Below, in pieces: positions 38,465-51,981 of a stretch of 64,000 nucleotides of DNA. The notes beneath the pieces were generated by a model. The model saw only the letters and a list, made by a program, of their open reading frames with translations. It was not told the origin of the DNA and ran no database searches. The stretch is taken from positions 17,801,501 to 17,865,500 of the forward strand of contig NC_059346.1 in assembly GCF_019703515.2 (NCBI RefSeq), in the 5' to 3' direction. Within the stretch, counting starts at the first letter, position 1; each line of letters starts with the position of its first letter. The DNA is from Myxocyprinus asiaticus (lineage: Eukaryota; Chordata; Actinopteri; Cypriniformes; Catostomidae). The translations under genes and the position numbers were made by a program.

Positions 38465-41046
38465 TTATCTGGTGCTTAGTGGACCAGAAAACACTCATAT
38501 GGAAGCACCTCCCCCAACAGTTTATCCTAAGAAGACTCTTCCTATGGAGACCTTATAATCCTCTGTCATCCACACACTAAAGAACTCAACAGACCCCTCA
38601 AAAAACATCATCAGTATATTTCTGCTGTAATTCTTTATAATCTGCTATTTCTGTAACATACCCTTGGTGATAGAATAATACTGAGTTCTATGTCGAATCC
38701 TCCAATATATGAAACCCTCCAATTAGTCATCCTTTTTTTCATTAATGTTTTTTCTCATGATACTGTGTTTGAAAATCTGCAATGATCACCAAAAAACAAA
38801 CAACCCTCAGAAGAACAAGAGCGAGGAAAAGAGTTCGGACTGAACTAATGACGCATGGCACACGGGCGAAGTGGGGGTGAATGGGGCACCCACCGATGCA
38901 CCCCCACCTCCTAATGTTCTGGGGCAGTGTCCTTCGGCAACAAGGAGCCACTGTCACTCTCCATTAGCAAGAGAGACCTAATCCCTCCACGCAAAACTGC
39001 CATAATGATATCACTAACCACGGGTGGCACCGCCGGCCATGCAGTGTATGTCTGTGTGTGCGTGCACGTGTGCGAGACTTAATGTCCACAGCTTGACCTT
39101 TCACAAACACTTGTTTCACTAACCTGGACCTTTTTTCTTTTTTTTTTCTTCTTTTTTTTTAAATGTCTTCTTACATCTTTTGTGTCTAGTTGAATATGGT
39201 TTTAGCAAACTGAGATGTTTGGCCTCTTGACCTCAAAGGAAATTTGAATGAATATTTCTCAGATCCAAAACATTTTAAAATGTTTTGTGTCCTGTAATGA
39301 CATTAATTATGTCCTTATATTGTAGTTAATCAAGTCAATTTTGGTCTATTGCCATTTAAATATACAAGTACACAGTGGAACAAAATGTAATTTCACCAGG
39401 TCTGCAATGCAAATTGCAGACAATACAAGGCACATTTCATAGAACAACATACAGTCTTATGTAAACATACTTAGTAGACATAACCACTGTAAACAGTTTA
39501 CACAGTACATTTCAGTAGTAAGACTGAAGGTACAAGAAGGTTATTCAAGTGACAAAGTGATTTAGTGTTTCATATATGAATATGATCATAGTGATGATCA
39601 TCTTAACAGTAAAACTAAGTAGTTATAGTTCTGATAAATAACAATAAAAATATTAATAATAAAAACAACAACAATTCAATTAGAACATAGTTCAAGGGGT
39701 GGCTGTAATCAGTTATTGACAGCTATTGCATTATAAGATGCTAAAACATTATACATATCATTTGTAGATCACTGGTAATTCATACAAATTGACAAACATC
39801 TTTTAGTTTGTTTAAGCACTGTATCACCTTTGGAGTCTGTATAAACATCAGTCTCCCCTCTCTCTTATTCTCCCTGTCTAGCTCTATGTCTCTCACCCCA
39901 GAATTCATGTTCAGTGCTGTTTACTCCCCATAAGCAAGCCCTCCGTTGACAACACTAAACGATGCATTACATCTATCAAACAAACAAACAAATGCACCCT
40001 GACCCCTGCCCAGCGGGAAACCATTGTTGTCTTCACTTATCACAAACGCAAATTGAGGGTAAACATCATCCTGAACATCGAGTGGCTCTCCTGCCTCACT
40101 CACCTCTGTTATGCTCTTGAATAATGAATTTCGCCTGTGCTGTTCAGTGTTCGATCATGTGTGAACACAATAGAGGGGCACACAGAGACCTGATGCTGCC
40201 TAAATTCACTGCACAGACTGCAATATGGGCTAACACTGCAGTTCTATGTTTTTGTTTTTGTTTTTTTAGTTTCTTAGATTTAGTAGTTTCAATGTGTCAA
40301 AATGTCTGAAATGCCCTAGTAGGAAAATGTAAAAGAAAAGCCACAAATCTTTTTAGAAACAGTTCATGAGATAACGTAGTACTATAGGAATCCTATTAAA
40401 ACATGGTTCTTTTTTAACAGAATATGATTCCATGCATAAAATATCCAAAATAAAATAATTTTAGATTAAAAGGTTTTGTTCTAAAGCTAAAGTGAACCTC
40501 TGTTCCCAAAGGTCACTGACTTTGGAAATTTGTCATGTGAGCATATAGTAATTTTTGTCTTTTATCTTTTTTGCATGTAAGAGCTGCTTTGGACATTTAC
40601 ATGGGTGTTGGAAATCCCTTACTCTAATTTCAAACAAAGAAAACAGAAATCTGTGTGGCCTTAATGCATTAGGTGAGAAGGTGACAGGAGACAGAAACAT
40701 GTTTATGAAAAATTAAAGGAAGGTCTGGACACATGCATGAAAACAAAAGAGAAAAAACACATAAAAACACTTAACATATTTGAATTTATTTGATCAAATC
40801 CATTAAGTATCATAAAAAAGATACTTTTCATGTTCTCACATTTTTAATACAGTGGAATTATTTATTAAATAGCGCAAAAATATATTAAATTGTAATGACA
40901 CAGACAACAAAGTGCATTTTAGCTGAAACGGCAAACTCTGAGAAGCTCAAGCTGAGGTATGAAGCGAAGGTATTTAACAGGCTTGTCTATAAAAATGCCT
41001 CATAAATGTATATGGCGTATAATTACTGCTGCTTCAGAGCGGAATT

Positions 41047-42900
41047 AAAGGAATAGTTCACTCAAAAATGAAAATCCATTAATTATTTACTCACCCATGT
41101 GTTGTTCTTAACCAATATTACTTTCTTTCTTTTTTGGTACACAACGGGAGAAATTATGAAAAAATGTCTGCTCAATGATGTCATACAATAGCAGTGGATG
41201 GTGACCACCTCTTCAAGCTTCAAAAGGTATAATTCAGAAGTCTAATACATTATTCAATGTGACTCATGCCTGGTTCTTAAAGGGGTCATGTCATGAGGAA
41301 TCAAATTTTCCTTGATATTTTGACATATAAGAGGTCATTCCACTATAAAAATATACTGTAAATTCCAGAACTCAGAACTTAATCCCTAATGCAATAAAAC
41401 CATTTATTGAAACCAAGCTGCCAAAATGCCCCAATCTCTACTTCCACGACTTCCCTATGTCACTTGGGGTACTCATTAATTCAAGACCTCTACAGCAACA
41501 ACATCAACACCTATTTAAAAATCATGGCACCCATGACCCCACCAACTGGTGCTCACTTGGCTCGTAAACAGAAACAGAGAGAAGGACAAAAGGCCTACTG
41601 TCTGTGGCCTAACTACTCCTGAACACGAAAGGGGACCCATCTGGACTGTTTTTATTAATTATTTTTGTATACAGACATGTACTACACAGATGTCTTTGAC
41701 TGTTTTCATCTCTCTGGCATGATTTTAAAAGACGCAGTGTCAAGTTTCAACTCTATAGAGAAATGTGTTTCATCAGCTGCTGTGGCTCCTGCTGTTTTGT
41801 TGCTTAAACTGCTCAACAAACTGTTTGTTCGCCTATCAGCACTATTTGTAATTGTTGGTGTATGTAAACACGCACTAGATGGACATCTTTGACCATTTTG
41901 ATTTGTTTCCGGCGGTGTGCACCTCAGTGCAGGATGATAAACTGGATGTGTGCGTCTTGTGAAGCTGTCATAAATGAAGGAATTGTCACTGAAGGATATG
42001 GGGCAGTTAAAAAAACACTATTGGACCCGATCAAAATTGTAAGTAAACAGTTCCATTCATTAATATTTCAAATGACATGATTGTTTATGATGCTGACATG
42101 CTGTGTACACCGAGCGCGTCCACTGACGAGACGAGATGCTACGGCTTGAGGCTGTCTACACCGGGCGCATCAACACAAACTTTCTGAAACGTTTCTTTGT
42201 GTTGTTGGCAGTAGTAGCGCCAGCGCAAAATGGAACGGGACACCTGTTTGTTTACTGTTGGAGTGACGTGCCGCAATGGACGCTTCCATGGTAGACAGCA
42301 TCATTGATTATAGTGTCTGGTGTAGACAGGGTGTGAGTGTTAACAGTTGTGCTTGAGATGAATAGTGTCATATATTTGAATGCAATGTGTTGAAAGTGCG
42401 TTATGTGTAAACCATGAAATGTACATTTCTAATGTTTTGGTGCTTGTTTATTCTCTTCCGATTGAGTTTCAACAGAGAGCGTTTACATTGAGAGGAGCTG
42501 AGGCAAAAATCGAGCTTGTCAGAAAGATGGTATATATTACAAAATTATGACACTTTTGGTAAAAAAAAACTTTACTAACATTATTAGTGGACCTCAGGGA
42601 AGATAATGAAACTATAAACAGAGCATTTCATTACCCCTTTAAGGCATACTATAAGGTTTGGTGAGAAACAAAATCTAATTGATTAATTAGTGAAAATATT
42701 GATAGATCATTGCTTTCCTGCATGCTCATGAGAGTGCACAAGTGCAGCCGTTACTGTACGAGTCCACTGGTGTGGAAAAAATAAGCTCAACAACGCTCTC
42801 AATGCAAGAGAACTGTCACTTTGGGGCATGTTTGTAACATGTAAAGTGAGTGTGTATTGTCTATTATTGTTTACATGAGCAATAATATCATCTTACTGTA
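41047..42900. mobile_element. MITE copy split by a second TTAA element
   Basis: The left arm (41047-41276) starts AAAGGAATAGTTCACTCAAA and resembles family A. It stops at TGCCTGGTTC, and the right arm resumes after 42642 with GGCATACTATAAGGTTTGGT. Between them lies a separate TTAA-flanked element (41281-42638). The right limit of the host repeat is uncertain. Confidence 0.5.
41281..42638. mobile_element. TTAA-flanked non-autonomous element (family D, 1.36 kb)
   Basis: Flanked by TTAA at 41277-41280 and 42639-42642. The ends are AGGGGTCATGTCATGA and the inverse TTTCATTACCCCT. No transposase frame of note is inside; the open frames at 41407-41622 and 41665-41892 match nothing recognised. An internal block with repeated CTGTCTACACCGGGCGC/GTGTAGACAGGG is inverted. 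Confidence 0.65.
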
Positions 42901-43589
42901 TATATGCGTGATTACAGTTGAGAAGATGTCAGCTTCATTTCTGAATGCCCAAAGTACAGTGTTGATTTATTACACTTTTGCTTACCTGGCCACTGTATTT
43001 CCAAAATGAATGCATGCAATCTTTGTTTGAGGTCTGTTTGAAGTCTGAATTAAATATAATGATGTGATTAAAACACTGAATCCAGCAGAAACATCAGATT
43101 TTGCAGGTCTTTTACAGACGTCACTGCTTTCATCTTCAAGTGATTGCCTGGTGCCTGGCATTATCGGCTTCTCATTTGAGCAAGTTGAGCATTTCTGAAC
43201 TTTTTGATGTTCTAGACCACCCTTAATGCTTTCTCTGCACCGCTGTCAATCCCACAATCCAACTCGCAGGCCTGGCGCTTGACTCCCATAATTAATCAAC
43301 AGCTAAGCTCAAAACACACCAGTGGACACGTACGGTTATGCAGCCCCAACTTGCGAGATGGGGCGTTCAGGCACAAACTTGCTTGCTTGGTACAATCGGA
43401 CCACCACGGAGATATTAACAACAAAAAACACAACACAGCTACACACAAACTAAAGAACCGAACTTACAAAGCATTTTCTAAGAGTTTGAATTCGAAGAAT
43501 GGATGCATTTCTATGCCCAGCCTTATTTTTATGAACCGGAGTACTCAGAAATTGAACTGAGATAGATTGAAGAGTTACACATATGCTGT

Positions 43590-44203
43590 ACTGTGTTTCA
43601 CTGTCTTCAGAAGTGATATGATAGGTGTGGGTGAAAAAAAGATCACTATTTAAGCCTTTTTTTTTTTTTTTTACAATTAATCTACTTTTCAAACAGCCCT
43701 CATATGCGCATTCATGAGAGGTTTTCTTCTGTTTTTTGCAGATTTGCATTCTTCATGCATATCGCCACCTACTGGCTGTTGTACAAATATAATTTATTTA
43801 TGTTTTTCCTTTCCTTTATCCCTCTCTTTTTTCTTTCTCCTCCCTGCCCATTAGGTGGCAATATGCACGAAGAATGCGAATTGCCAAAAAACAGAAGAAG
43901 AAGAACTCGGTCCTCTCGTGAACGTGCAAAGGTGGGCTGGTCAAAGTGGAGATTTATAGTAAAAAATGACTTAAATATTTATATTGTTCTCACCCACACC
44001 TATCATATCGCTTTTGAAGACATTGAGTAAACCACTCGAGTCATATGGATTACTTTTATGCTGCCTTTATCTGCTTTTTTTAGGTGTTTTAAAGTTCTGG
44101 TCACCATTGGACCTAGAGATTATTCTTGGAAATCTTTGTTTGTGTTCTGCAGAACACAGAAAGTCATACACATATTGGATGGCATGAGGGTGAACTATTC
44201 CTT
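43590..44203. mobile_element. Family A foldback MITE upstream of cfap73
   Basis: Contains AGAAGTGATATGATAGGTGT and its inverse CACACCTATCATATCGCTTT. The loop region holds inverted motifs GCATATCGCCACCTACTGG and TTAGGTGGCAATATGC. It ends GGATGGCATGAGGGTGAAC and CTATTCCTTAA beside a poly(A) run (44203-44226). The left terminus is missing. Confidence 0.75.
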
Positions 44204-44367
44204 AAAAAAAAAAAAAAAAAAAAAAAATTCACGGACAAAAATGAATTTCTCGGTAACAGCGACGCAAAGATCTTTGTAAATTAACCAATGATTTTGGATA
44301 ATTTAAAAGTAAAATTATTTTGCCACCATAGGGCAACAAAGCAAAAACGTTGACTCTCCCCTTATTT

Positions 44368-44381
44368 GTTGCCATGGAAAC
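44368..44381 (+). promoter_or_regulatory. cfap73: RFX X-box in the cfap73 promoter
   Basis: The 14-mer GTTGCCATGGAAAC lies 81 bp upstream of the cfap73 start codon. It matches the RFX X-box GTNRCC-NN-RGYAAC except at one position and is a common form of the RFX site. X-boxes bound by RFX2/RFX3 drive motile-cilium genes, which fits the gene. A second, poorer half (AGGGCAAC) lies at about 44329-44336. Confidence 0.65.
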
Positions 44382-44461
44382 GACAGACGCAAACAAAGTT
44401 TTTCCTTCTTTCTCACTGAAGTTCACTGGAGCTTTTGCGAGTCTCAAAACAGACAGAAACC

Positions 44462-47400
44462 ATGAGTTTGAATTTGGAGGATTACTTTCGGACGGTTTTC
44501 GAGTCGAAACTCTCAATGTAAATATATTTGATTTATCAGTTCCAACATTACTGTCAAAATAATGCGTGTTATGTTATTATACAATTGGGATTAAAATTTA
44601 AAATAAGTCTTTGAAATCCAGAGAACTGTAGCCCTGGTGTTTGTGCGGTGGAGAGGTTCGGTGTTCATTGCAGGTTACTCAGAGACTGTCATTGTATATA
44701 CTTGTTTCTTAGAAATCCGTCCCAGAACGAGAATGTTTTAAAAACGAAGGCCTTGCGACATTTAGAGAAGCGCGCGGAGAGCGCGAGCGTGGACAAAGCA
44801 CTGGAAGCTCAGAAAAAGGTGACCGTTTAAAAAACATGATGATGACGATTAAATTCTGGACGGTTATTCTTTTATCGCTCTCCCTCTAATGTGTTATTGT
44901 GTCAGGAGTTTGAGATTGCGCTGGAGAGTGTCAGACAGAAGAAAGAAGACATGGCGAAAGAAGAGCAGAAACTGAAAGAATCTGTACTCCATTATGACAA
45001 GTTTATCAAAGTAAGGCAACATGCCGAAACACCCGCATGGACAGGGATGGATAAGGTGACTGCTTGTAAATTGGCTTGTTTCTCATATATTTTTCTGTTA
45101 ACTTTTTTTCTCTTTCTCTCAAGGAAAATGACGCCAAACGGTCTGGAGCCTTAAAGAAAGCAGAGGCAGAGAGAGCTCAGACCAGGCAGAAAGAACAGGA
45201 GATTGAGAGGCTAAAGATTAAACTTGATGGCCTGTTGGCTCAAAAAGAGGAACTGGAGGCTCGTGCCAATAAATCCAGCATCTACCAACGCTTTATAGAA
45301 AATGCTGTTAAGCGGTCCGGACAGGTAGTGATAAATATTGATTATTGTTGTCTCCGTAAAGGTAGAGGTACTGAAACAACGTGCACATCTCAGAGAAACT
45401 GCTGAGGTATTCCCCTGGTTCACCTGCTTCATTGAATGTGGAGAGTGAAATATTCCATAGTTTAAGAAATTGGGCAGAGTAACTAAACCTAAGGACGAAG
45501 CAGTTCTGTGGGTCTTGCCATTTGGTCAGTTCTCTTCAAGTTTTATTCTGTTTTTCTATCCTTTTTTTTTCTATAGGACTTGTGTATAGTAGAGGTCGAC
45601 TGATAGTGGATTTTGCCGATATTATAACTAAGGTGGTGGAAAGGGCAGATAACTGATTAATCAGCCGATAGTTTTTAAAATCGATTCATAGAATGTTACA
45701 ACATTTTCTTAGTCGGCACAGACATAGAGGCCAGTGTCCAAAATGAATAAAATCCCGGATATAGTTTATTTTTCAACTAAAATCCCAATAATAATCAGAA
45801 AAAAATAAAATTGGGTGCATAACATTTAAAGGACTTTCAAAAGGATAGTTCACCCAAAAATGAAAATTCTCTCATCATTTACTCTCATGCCATCCCAGAT
45901 GTGTATGACTTTCTTTCATCAGCAGAACACAAACAAAGATTTTTAGAAGAATATCTCAGCTCTGTACGTCCTTAAAATGCAGGTGAATGTGTGCCAAATT
46001 TTTGAAGCTCCAAAAAGCACATATAGCCATCATAAAAGTAATCCATAAGACTCCAGAGGATTAGTTAATGTTGAAACGCTAACGTTAAGGTGTGTGAAAG
46101 TAATAGATCAATATTTTAGACTTTTTTTACAAAAAATTCACTAGGGTCGAGGTCACAGCCTCTCACGTGATATAAGCGCATTGGCAAGTTCACGCGAGAT
46201 CTGACGCATGAAATATGAAAAAATACAGAAGCACTGTGTTGTTTACAACAGAGCATAGAGATTCATACAAAGATGCCTCATTTGAATTGGTTTGGATATG
46301 TCAACTACGGTGCCATCTTGGAATGGGCAACAAGGAGAGCTGTTTGAATCGGTTGGAATGCAAGTGAGTGGAGGCTTGCTTTTGTGTGGAAACAGTATCA
46401 TGGCCCATAGAAACAGCTGCTAATAAGGTATCTACGTATCTAAGCAGAGGAGGTTAGCGTGCTTACGTCACATGAAAAGCAGTATGAACTCCTCCCTCGT
46501 CAACGAGCTGGCTGGAAGGGAACATTTTTAGTAAAACAAAATTTTTTAAATAGCATTCATACACACACCTAGCATTTCGCTTCAGAAGACATTAATTAAT
46601 CCACTGGAGTCCCAAACATTTATTTTGCAAATAGAATAGTATAGAAGAACAGGGAGCCCTGCAACAGATGGCATGGTCCCCACAGAGCCCCCCCACTGAA
46701 TATTGAGTCAGTCTGGGATTACAAGAAGAGACAGAAGCAACTGAGACAGCCGAAATAGATAGAAGAACTGTGGCAATGGATTACTTTTATTATGCTATAT
46801 GTGCTTTTTCAAGCTTCAAAAATCTGGCACCCATTCACTTGCATTTTATGGACCTACATAGCTGAAATATTCTTCTAAATATCTTTGTTTGTTTTCTGCT
46901 GAAGAAAGACAGTCATACACATCTGGGATGGTATGAGGGTGAGTAAATTATGAGAGAATTTTCATTTTTGGGTGAACTATCCCTTTAACACTAATGAAGC
47001 CTGAAACACACAGGGGACTTTTATTTTCAAATGACGGAGGCTTGGTTTCGTTACAGTGCTCTATATTTAATATTCACCAAATTAAGCTTTTTATAGCCTA
47101 TATTATTATTATTCACAAAATATAAAGTTGGAGACACGATGTATGTGCTGACGAGTGATGTTTCCTTATAGTCACAATTTTCTTTGCATGCCCTTGCTTC
47201 AATTTAAAAAACGTAATTATCAGAGGAACGCGGAAGAATAAAAAAAAAACTATCGGCAAATATCGGCATCGATTTTTGCAGATAACCGATAGTTCTAAAA
47301 AGCAGCTATTACCACCGATTAATTGGTAAAACCGATATATCGGTCTACCGCTAGTGTGTAGATTGATTGGCATTTTCTTAATGATGAGGCAGATGCGGTT

Positions 47401-48196
47401 AAAAACCTTGTTCAGCTTTGCTAAACACTGATATTTTATTAGGGGCAGGTGACATTCTCAGTCTGAAAGAGCATTTTACAAGATGTATACATTTTACTTT
47501 TATACGCCCTGTGAACAAGATTAGTCATCAATATTTTTGGTCAGTTTTCCAAGAAGAGAAAGACTGTACATTATAAATGCATTTATTACCCATTTTTCAT
47601 GAAGTTCATTTAGTGGACCTTTAGGAGTACACTAGCACATAGATAGATTTCAAGCAGACAGACATGGGCTGAAAGCCACAAAACACAAAACTTGTCACAC
47701 AGAGAATGTGTGTTTTTTTTTTTTTTATGTTTGAGGACAACATAAATGAACTTTTACAAACTGTACAATGTACTGGATGTGCTTGTGTACATGTCTGATA
47801 TGAAGCTTTGCCCAGTAGTCAGCAAACAGTTACACTGTTGAATTCTGTTTAATTTATCTTGCATCATACCATTCTGCCAGAACTTCATCTAAAATATTGT
47901 ATAATAATGCTCCTCTTTTTTCCTCTCTCTTCCTTTTATTTATCACATTTGAGTTTGTGAACGCTGATCAATTCATTGCCCGTTTTGAAACACTACGGAC
48001 AATGCGTGATCACTTACTGGAAAAACAAAATGCGATAGAGAAAGAAACAGAGAGAAGGAGGCTGGAACACAGACAGTACTTAAATGAACAGAGATCTCTT
48101 ATTCTGCACTATACCAACACACTGTACCAGCTTCAGACACAGCTAGACAGCATACGCTCTGAAGCATTAAAATGGGTAAGTATGTACATACACACA

Positions 48197-48244
<48 letters not shown>

Positions 48245-48810
48245 CAGACGTTACTGTGGCACTATTTATTCTGAATGGTTTCATCTCCCAAGATAATAGA
48301 ACATTAATGTGTTCTACAGGAATCAAAAATGAAGCACATCCAATCCACTGCAGAAAAAGATACACTCCTATTGGGTCAGATACTGTACACAATCCTTAAC
48401 CTTTATCGCATGATTAGCAAAGAAACTGTGGATGTTGAGGATGCTTTTGAGCAGTTGGAAAAGGTGAACAACACATAAAATCCCTGGAATGAATCTTAGA
48501 ATGAACCAATGTTTGTCTGTGAAGTAATTCACAGCCCATTTCTTTATAATTGAATTTGATATGAATTGAAACAATTAAAATTAAATATTACAGTAAAGTA
48601 ACAGTAAAGTTTTAAAAGTTACAGCAATGTGTGATGAAGTGTGACATGCACAATTTTTAAACTCATGTTATTGCTCTAGTAAAAAGCGAATTTTTTTTTA
48701 CATAATTTTCCTTCCAGATTCAGGACTTTATCCAGATTCACAAAGCGATAGAGAGAGAGATGAAATCAGAGACCCTCCCAAACTCCAATTCCATCACAGC
48801 ATACATTTAG
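44462..48810 (+). CDS. cfap73: Cilia- and flagella-associated protein 73 (CCDC42/CFAP73 family), seven exons, complete
   Basis: CFAP73 is an axonemal coiled-coil protein; in Chlamydomonas FAP73 works with FAP100 in the MIA complex that modifies inner dynein arms. Exons: 44462-44517, 44713-44818, 44906-45010, 45124-45324, 47954-48175, 48320-48463 and 48718-48810. They total 927 nt and encode 308 aa, the length of human CFAP73. The start MSLNLEDYFRTVFESKLS resembles the family opening (EEYFRLALQEKL). Landmarks are LRHLEKRAESASVDKALEAQ, YDKFIKENDAKRSGALKKA, FIARFETLRTM and the C-terminal STAEKDTLLLGQILYTILNLY. Most of the chain is predicted coiled coil. CCDC42 is the main alternative, but LEKR...KALEAQK and the 12q24-type neighbours favour CFAP73. 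AATAAA lies at 48865-48870. Intron 4 (2.6 kb) is almost filled by a nested transposon. Confidence 0.9.
45835..46988. mobile_element. Family A foldback MITE nested in the family B element
   Basis: Left end AAAGGATAGTTCACCCAAAA and right end TTTTGGGTGAACTATCCCTT with TTAA. The arms are reverse complementary. It is interrupted at about 46610-46775 by a Tc1 transposase fragment. Confidence 0.8.
46610..46778 (+). pseudogene. Tc1/mariner transposase C-terminal fragment (nested)
   Basis: Nearly identical to 51146-51314. It encodes part of a Tc1 DDE domain (WSPQSPxLNIESVWDY) broken by frame changes and stops. It interrupts the family A foldback at a CCACTGGAGTC junction and resumes at ATGGATTACTTTT. 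It is only a fragment, without inverted ends. Confidence 0.7.
48190..48241. repeat. (CA)n microsatellite in cfap73 intron 5
   Basis: An uninterrupted CA run of about 21 units starts 15 bp after the exon 5 donor. Confidence 0.95.
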
Positions 48811-49744
48811 ACCCAAGCACTGAGGACATGTAGCCACTTAAAACTGCCAGATGTGCCAAAGCTAAATAAAAATCATCAGCATTTGACCACCCTGTTGACA
48901 GGCTTGTGCACTGGGGTGGGAGGGACAGCAGGGCTACTGTGTGGAAATTAATTAAAAGGCCCAGGCTTTACTTTTCAATTAAACTGTAAAATATTACTAG
49001 GTGGAATAAAATTGCATGCCTGAGATTTTATTTCATGTTGGTTCTGGCAGATATTGTGTGTGTTATTATATGGCTGTCTATCTGACTGAGTTAATAAAAT
49101 ATGCAAACTGAAATCTAGAAGCGTTCATCCAGCTTTCTCAAATTTGACTGGCAGTGAAAGGCCCATTGACTAGCTGTGTCTGAAACAGACATGATTTCTG
49201 TGTGAAGGCACCTCCTAGGGAAACTGGTTTCACACTGACCTCCAAGGCATCATAACCTCATCTCTAATGATCTAAAAAAAAAAAAAAAAATCAGGTTATC
49301 TTATTTCTAAAGAAATAGAAACATAAGTTGAAATTTAAAAAAAAAAAAATAAAATAAAAAAATTACATTATTAAAATAAATTATTTTGTTCAACTGCTCT
49401 GTCAGATGTCATTTGCATTCTTTTGAATAAAACAGAATGATAGGATATCTTAGGCAGTAAAAGATGCATCTATTCTGCCTTCAAAAATCAGTCAGATGAA
49501 GGCATCCAACTAGACAAGATGATAATTGATCCCCATTTAATGCATGAGGAGCATTTTTCAGGTTTCTTACACAGCCAATGTTTTTAACCTAAACAAAAGA
49601 CTGAAACTGGCCATAGGGTCACCAATAAGCTTAAAACATAGCTCTTTTAATAATCAATAAAGAAACAATAATAATAAAAAAAATTATATTGGTTTAATTA
49701 CCAAAAATGTATAGGGTCTTTAGTGACCCAAGATATGTAATAGT

Positions 49745-50040
49745 GATTTAAAGCAACTTATTTGAGAGGCAAAATTTAACCAAAAAGGGTGTAGATAAAA
49801 ACATTACTGTTCATTACCGTCTTATGCTGCCACCCGTTGGTGTGACATTCTGATTTTCAACCCTCCATACTATACAGTGACTTCACATTCCAGCAAATGA
49901 ACAAAATGAAACATCTCCCTATTTCATTATATATATATAGATGGAATTCCCATGTACTGTATTTATTTGGTAAACCCTCATATTATTGATGTTTCTTAAT
50001 ATGTTTAAAAGAAATATATTTTTCAAATTAAATATTTATT
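49745..50040. repeat. Direct repeat, copy 1 (partner at 55857-56340)
   Basis: Shares in order AGGGGTGTAGATAA-like sequence, ATTACCGTCTTATGCTG, CACCCGTTGG, TGACATTCTGAT followed by TTCAACCCTCCA, CAGTGACTTCACATTCC and TAAACCCTCATATTAT with 55857-56340. This copy is compact; the partner has extra sequence. The two copies flank iqcd in the same orientation. It could be a dispersed repeat or a local duplication. Confidence 0.7.
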
Positions 50041-50074
50041 AAACAAAATATTTGTTTGATGGAAGAAATGTGGT

Positions 50075-51485
<1,411 letters not shown>

Positions 51486-51547
51486 CTATTTATTTTAAAG
51501 ATGTATTTTAAAGATAATTTTGTAAAAATCCAAATAACTTTACAGAT

Positions 51548-51981
51548 TTTTATTTTTGAATTTTTTTGGATTTTTCCCCTTTTTCTCCCAATTTGGAATG
51601 GCCAATTCCCAATGTGCTTTTAAGTCCTCGTGGTCACATAGTGATTCGCCTCAGTCCGGGTGGCGGAGGACGAATGCCAGTTGCCTCCGCGTCTGAGATT
51701 GTCAACCCGCGCATCTTATCACGTGGCTTGTTGCCATGGAGACATAGCACGTGTGGAGGCTTCACGCCACCCACCGCGGCATCCATGCTCAACTCATCAC
51801 GCGCCCCACCAAGAACAAACCACATTATAGCGATCACAAGGAGGTTACCCCATGTGAATCTACCCTCCCTTGCAACCGGGCCAATTTGGTTGCTTAGGAG
51901 ACCTGGCTGGAGTCACTCAGCATGCCCTGGGAACTCCAGGGGTGGTAGCCAGCATCTTTACCACTGAGCTACCCAGGCCTC
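51548..51981 (-). mobile_element. tRNA-derived SINE, full-length (434 bp), inside a Tc1 element
   Basis: Reverse complement of the 5033 family: the tRNA-like head (GAGCTACCCAGGCCTC end) lies at the right and the A-rich tail at the left (TTTTTCCCCTTTTTCTCCC). A perfect 11-bp duplication ACTTTACAGAT flanks it (51537-51547 and 51982-51992). It is the same length as the first copy. Confidence 0.9.

Larger units (their letters stand above)
33577..44310. other. tbx5-cfap73 intergenic region (10.7 kb): MITEs and candidate enhancers, no gene
   Basis: No exon of a known protein was recognised on either strand. The region holds several foldback MITEs (listed separately) and three complex, non-repetitive stretches (37000-37265, 38755-39060, 39895-40115) that stand out from the AT-rich background. 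A second AATAAA at 35468-35473 could end a longer tbx5 transcript. GA-rich simple sequence lies at about 35097-35170. Confidence 0.5.
45590..47353. mobile_element. hAT-type element (family B) in cfap73 intron 4, carrying nested insertions
   Basis: Inverted ends TAGAGGTCGACTGATA and the complement of TATATCGGTCTACCGCTA bound the unit. The flanks show an 8-bp duplication with one mismatch (GTGTATAG 45582-45589, GTGTGTAG 47354-47361). Its own sequence is 45590-45834 and 46989-47353. Another copy at 58867-59506 lacks the internal insertion, which shows that 45835-46988 arrived later. No transposase is visible, so it is non-autonomous. Confidence 0.8.

Noticed and set aside
43704..44279. Overlapping plus-strand open frames before cfap73
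   Set aside because: They lie within a family A foldback MITE and its poly(A) tail; the FSPTPIIS-type peptide is repeat-derived.
48099..48392. Minus-strand open frame across cfap73 exon 5 and the CA repeat
   Set aside because: It is a shadow of cfap73 and the microsatellite (Val/Cys repeats).
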